Source of the DNA: Micromonospora sp. NBC_01699
GTDB lineage: Bacteria; Actinomycetota; Actinomycetes; Mycobacteriales; Micromonosporaceae
Reading direction: 5' to 3'
Length of the DNA stretch: 64,000 nucleotides
Assembly (NCBI RefSeq): GCF_036250065.1
Contig: NZ_CP109199.1
Span: 1,798,001 to 1,862,000 of the forward strand
This document shows positions 61,053 through 64,000 of the stretch, piece after piece. Position numbers and translations under genes: made by a program. Within the stretch, counting starts at the first letter, position 1; each line of letters starts with the position of its first letter. Below the pieces are notes generated by a model. It searched no databases, was not told the DNA's origin, and saw only the letters and a list, made by a program, of their open reading frames with translations.

Positions 61053-61465
61053 GCCGGCCTCGCGGCAGTTCGACGGTCCAGCCAGCCGGCCGCCGCGATG
61101 GCGGCGGCGCCGAGCGCCTCCCACGCGGCAGCGTTGAGGAAGGCCCTGGGCGCGCGGCCGGTGGCGGCGAGCCCGGCCAGGCCACCGGCCATCAGCATCC
61201 GGCGTGCCATGACGTACGTGGGAAAGCCGGGCCATCTCTTCGCGGCACCCGTCAGGTAGGCCCCGCCCTCGCCGATCGCGGCGAACGAACTGCTGCCCAG
61301 CACGGCTGGGGTGTAGTCACCCGGTCCACGCTCGGCCGGATCCCCGAAACCGGACAGGCGCAGTTGGCGATCCGGACTGACCGCCCCGAGGATGCCGAGG
61401 GCCCCGCCGAGGACGCCCAGCGTGGTCAGCGTCCAATAGGTGGCCTTGCCTTGTCCTGCGTTCAT
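61049..61465 (-). CDS. Small membrane protein, unknown function
   Basis: 138 aa with a good site (AGGAGAAAGC) before the ATG. It has an N-terminal hydrophobic helix (YWTLTTLGVLGGALGILGAV), a middle region and two further hydrophobic stretches (MLMAGGLAGLAAT, AAWEALGAAAIAAAGWL). No family is recognised. It is coupled to the PPOX gene by a four-base overlap and lies 37 bases after the SDR stop, so the order SDR, membrane protein, PPOX is probably one operon. Confidence 0.7.
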   Translation of the reverse strand: MNAGQGKATYWTLTTLGVLGGALGILGAVSPDRQLRLSGFGDPAERGPGDYTPAVLGSSSFAAIGEGGAYLTGAAKRWPGFPTYVMARRMLMAGGLAGLAATGRAPRAFLNAAAWEALGAAAIAAAGWLDRRTAARPA

Positions 61466-61502
61466 CTGCTTTCTCCTGTCATTCCGGTAGGTGTTCGGCC
61501 CG

Positions 61503-62438
61503 TCACGACCGGCCGGCCGTGACGGGGAAGTCGACCCCGGTCAGTTCCTGTGACCGCGTCCAGAGGCGGGCTGCCAGGTCCGGGTCCAGGTCGACCTGGG
61601 GCGGTTGGAGCGGGACGGGGAGGCCGACGCCGCGGCGGGCCGGACCGTAGTACTGCCCGCCTTCGGCGTCGGGGTCGACGGTGGCGCGGACGGCCACCCG
61701 GGCGGACCGGTGCTTGCCCTGCGCGAGCGGGGTGAGTAGCCGTCCGGCGATCCGGGCGAGCGGGGTGGGTTCGTTGATTCCGGCCCGTCGTGGGCTGGCG
61801 CCGTCGAGGCCGAGGCCGGGGTGAACCACGATTGACCGGACTCCACTGTCGGCGTGACGCAGCCGGCGGTCGAGTTCGAAGCCGAACATCTGGACGGCGT
61901 GCTTCGACCGGACGTACGCCTGCCGTGGGTTGTAGGACCGCTCGCTGAGCAGATCGTCGAGATCGAACCCCGCCCGTCTGGTCATGATGCTGCCGACCGA
62001 CACGACCCGGCTGCCCGGCGTCGCCGCCAGGACCGGCAGGGACAGCGCGGTGAGAGCGAAGTGCCCGAGGTGGTTGGTCCCCACGGCGAGTTCCAGGCCC
62101 TGCCTCGTAGTCGTGCGCTGCCGGCCCGGGGCACTGATCCCGGCGTTCTCGATCAGGCCGTCGAGCCGGTCCAGCGCCGTCAGGGCGGCGGCGGCCGACG
62201 CGACCGAGTCCAGGTCGGCCAGGTCCAGCGGGATCGTGGCGATTTCGGCGGCCGGGATTTCGCGACGGATCGCCTCCACCGCCGCGCCCAACCGCTGCGG
62301 GCTGCGACCGAGAATCACCACACGCCCTCCCGCCGCGGCGAGCTGTTCGGCGACGAAGTAACCGATCCCGGCGTTGCCACCAGTGACCGCGTACGTCCGG
62401 CCGCCCAGGTCGGGCAAGGCCTCCGGATTCCAGGGCAC
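61503..62438 (-). CDS. SDR family oxidoreductase
   Basis: 311 aa from the GTG at 62438, 5 bases after TTGGAGG. Motifs: RTYAVTGGNAGIGYFVAEQL, ENAGISAPG (NNAG variant), GTNHLGHFALTAL, SVGSIMTRRAG and catalytic YVRSKHAVQMFGFELDRRL. It is a paralogue of the SDR at 57757. Divergent from a TetR gene with palindromes between, and first in a probable operon with the membrane and PPOX genes. Confidence 0.9.
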   Translation of the reverse strand: MPWNPEALPDLGGRTYAVTGGNAGIGYFVAEQLAAAGGRVVILGRSPQRLGAAVEAIRREIPAAEIATIPLDLADLDSVASAAAALTALDRLDGLIENAGISAPGRQRTTTRQGLELAVGTNHLGHFALTALSLPVLAATPGSRVVSVGSIMTRRAGFDLDDLLSERSYNPRQAYVRSKHAVQMFGFELDRRLRHADSGVRSIVVHPGLGLDGASPRRAGINEPTPLARIAGRLLTPLAQGKHRSARVAVRATVDPDAEGGQYYGPARRGVGLPVPLQPPQVDLDPDLAARLWTRSQELTGVDFPVTAGRS

Positions 62439-62451
62439 AACATCCTCCAAC

Positions 62452-62482
62452 GAAACGGTAGTGGCATCTCCGTTTCAAACGG
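62452..62482. promoter_or_regulatory. TetR-type operator cluster
   Basis: CCGTTTCAAACGG (62470-62482) is a perfect palindrome with one central base. GAAACGG at 62452-62458 is also an inverted match of CCGTTTC, so two overlapping sites are possible. They lie between the divergent SDR and TetR genes. Confidence 0.7.
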
Positions 62483-62531
62483 TAGCGCTAAAGTGGTGAT
62501 CCCGCCACCACTTCGATCGGAGGTACCAGCC

Positions 62532-63083
62532 ATGCGGACTCCCCGCCGGGACCAACTCCGCAACCGACAGCGGCTGATAGCCGCCGCCCGCGAGGCCTTC
62601 GCCGAGCACGGCCCGGAGACCGCGCTCGAGGAGATCGCCCGCCGGGCCGGCGTCGGGACCACGACGCTCTACCGGCACTTCCCCGAAAAGGAGGGCCTGA
62701 TCGAGGCGGTCCTCGACGACCTCGTCGCCGCGGTACGACACAACGCTGAACGCGCCATGCGAGACAACGACCCGGTTGGCACCTTCCGTGCGGTATTCAC
62801 CCAGAGCTGCGACATGTCCGAGCAGGAGGTGGCGACCTTTGCCCGGCTCGCCGGCGCCGGCGACCGCGCCGACGAACACGCCCAGCGCCTCATCACCGCC
62901 GTGGTCGGCCCCGCCACCGACCGGCTGCGCGCCGCCGGTGGTCTACGCGCCGGCATCACCGCCGAGGACATCGCCACCTTCGTCCGTATGACCCTCACCG
63001 CCGACAGCGACGAAGCCCGTGCGAAGGCCATCCAGGTCATGCTTGACGGCCTGATCCAGACAAGCACCACTACCAACGACTGA
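62532..63083 (+). CDS. TetR family transcriptional regulator
   Basis: 183 aa; the ATG at 62532 follows GGAGG by about 9 bases. Helix-turn-helix: RLIAAAREAFAEHGPETALEEIARRAGVGTTTLYRHFPEKEGLIEAV. The C-terminal domain has CDMSEQEVATFARLAGAGDRAD and a typical last helix. It likely represses the divergent SDR operon and itself. The last codons lie within a 36-base direct repeat that is copied 38 bases downstream. Confidence 0.9.
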   Translation: MRTPRRDQLRNRQRLIAAAREAFAEHGPETALEEIARRAGVGTTTLYRHFPEKEGLIEAVLDDLVAAVRHNAERAMRDNDPVGTFRAVFTQSCDMSEQEVATFARLAGAGDRADEHAQRLITAVVGPATDRLRAAGGLRAGITAEDIATFVRMTLTADSDEARAKAIQVMLDGLIQTSTTTND

Positions 63084-63179
63084 TCGCGCGGCGCTCGGTC
63101 GCCCCAGTGCCGACCGCAAGTAACGGGCGGACTGTTCGGCGCTCTACCAACGACTGATCGCGCGGCGCTCGGTCGCCCC
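63070..63179. repeat. 36-base direct repeat at the end of tetR
   Basis: The 36 bases at 63070-63105, which include the tetR stop codon, recur exactly at 63144-63179. Both begin CTACCAACGACTGATCGCGC. This looks like a recent duplication of the gene end. Confidence 0.85.
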
Positions 63180-63291
63180 GCCACCTGGCGGGTAATTACC
63201 GCCATGTGGCGCTCGATCACACCGATGGGGGCCGCCATGCTGGTGGGAGCGGTTACGCCCGTGATCGCTGTCAATCCGCGGAGGCAGATGT

Positions 63292-64000
63292 ATGACCACC
63301 ACCCGGGCTCTTCCACCCCCGTTCGACCCGGAACTCGGCGCCACACTCGCGGCCATGGCCGACTTCCTCCCACCAGCGGTGACACCGGACTTGATCCCGG
63401 CCCTGCGCGAGCGTGGCGCCGGGCCACGGGCCACCGACGACGATCTGCGGCGCGACGGCCGGTTCGAGATCGAGGAGCGGGCCGTACCCGGCCTGGACGG
63501 TGATCCGGACATCTCGCTGCTGATCTTCCGGCCCACCGCTCCCACCGGCACCCTGGGCTGCCTGTACCACGTCCACGGCGGCGGCATGTTCCTCGGCGAC
63601 AACCGCTCCGGCGTGCCGGAGATGCTGCTCGACTGGGCGGAGGAGTTCAACCTCGTCGTGGTTTCGGTCGAATACCGGCTCGCTCCGGAGACCCAGCACC
63701 CCGGACCGGTCAACGACTGTTACGCCGGGCTGCTCTGGACCGCCGAGCACGCCGGCGAGCTCGGTTTCGACCCGGACCGGCTGATCATCGGCGGGGCCAG
63801 CGCGGGTGGCGGACTGGCCGCCGCGGTCGCCCTGATGGTCCGCGACCGGGGCGGCCCGGCGCTGCTCGGGCAGATGCTGATCTACCCGATGCTGGACGAC
63901 CGCAACAACACCCCGTCCGCGCTGCAGATGGCCGGTCTGGGCATCTGGGACTACACCGCCAACCAGACAGGCTGGGGAGCGCTGCTCGGCGACGCGGCGG
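63292..64000 (+). CDS. Alpha/beta hydrolase, HSL-type esterase, 5' part
   Basis: A frame from the ATG at 63292 (GGAGG upstream) stays open to the window end, giving 236 residues of an expected 310-330. Hormone-sensitive-lipase family motifs are clear: the oxyanion segment LYHVHGGGMFLGD, VSVEYRLAPETQHPGPVNDCY, and the nucleophile elbow IIGGASAGGGLAAAVALM with catalytic Ser. The Asp and His of the triad lie beyond the end. It probably hydrolyses small esters; the substrate is unknown. Confidence 0.9.
   Translation, partial: MTTTRALPPPFDPELGATLAAMADFLPPAVTPDLIPALRERGAGPRATDDDLRRDGRFEIEERAVPGLDGDPDISLLIFRPTAPTGTLGCLYHVHGGGMFLGDNRSGVPEMLLDWAEEFNLVVVSVEYRLAPETQHPGPVNDCYAGLLWTAEHAGELGFDPDRLIIGGASAGGGLAAAVALMVRDRGGPALLGQMLIYPMLDDRNNTPSALQMAGLGIWDYTANQTGWGALLGDAA

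Overview
The window comes from a high-GC actinomycete, most likely the family Micromonosporaceae (Micromonospora-like). The evidence is overall GC near 70 percent, many GTG and TTG starts, many starts placed 6-7 bases after a TAnnnT box (leaderless mRNAs), an ACT-GNAT acetyltransferase, a biotin synthase auxiliary protein, an F420-type PPOX oxidoreductase and a DinB-like TIGR03086 protein. The genus is inferred from gene content; no marker gene is present to settle it.

1-7.4 kb: a phosphotransferase followed by a truncated membrane protein gene, an ACT protein beside an ACT-GNAT acetyltransferase, a VOC protein, a small unknown protein, a probable methyltransferase remnant, an NAD-dependent epimerase-like protein and an aldehyde dehydrogenase. 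7.4-10.9 kb: a five-module GH9-CBM3c-FN3-FN3-CBM2 cellulase behind a CebR-type operator. 10.87-13.8 kb: a tightly coupled operon of very small proteins, three sharing a Cys-rich motif, with a ribbon-helix-helix protein and an XRE regulator. 13.8-17.5 kb: a locally AT-richer segment with an ECF sigma factor, a CU044_5270-type membrane partner and a secreted protein.

17.5-27.4 kb: a divergent SDR/TetR pair, an LPxTG-anchored ice-binding-like (DUF3494) protein, biotin genes bioB-bsaP and bioF-bioD (bioA is not here), a cytochrome P450, a methyltransferase and a secreted membrane-anchored protein. 27.6-33.3 kb: a secreted M36 metallopeptidase and an acyltransferase-SGNH membrane protein with an internal tandem repeat.

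33.4-50.3 kb: a sugar regulon centred on L-rhamnose. It holds a Gfo/Idh/MocA oxidoreductase, a sugar-binding lipoprotein, a zinc alcohol dehydrogenase, a DUF305 lipoprotein, a CBM32-DUF1996 protein, rhamnulokinase, the bifunctional rhamnulose-phosphate aldolase/dehydrogenase, rhamnose isomerase, rhamnose mutarotase, a LacI regulator, a PmoA-like protein, a DUF624 protein and two ABC permeases. The binding protein lies 12 kb from the permeases, but the promoters share LacI-type palindromes close to TGAAACGTTTCA, usually just downstream of the predicted start point. This ties the scattered genes into one candidate regulon.

50.3-55.2 kb: a DinB-like protein, a TetR regulator, and a fused TRAP permease with its TAXI binding protein. 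55.3-57 kb: tRNA-Gly, tRNA-Cys and tRNA-Val, then an initiator-tRNA-like fragment with an intact 3' half, a strong terminator and an IS701-type transposase remnant. 57-64 kb: two TetR/SDR divergent pairs, a DHA2 drug exporter, a PPOX oxidoreductase with a small membrane protein, and the start of an HSL-type esterase cut by the window end.
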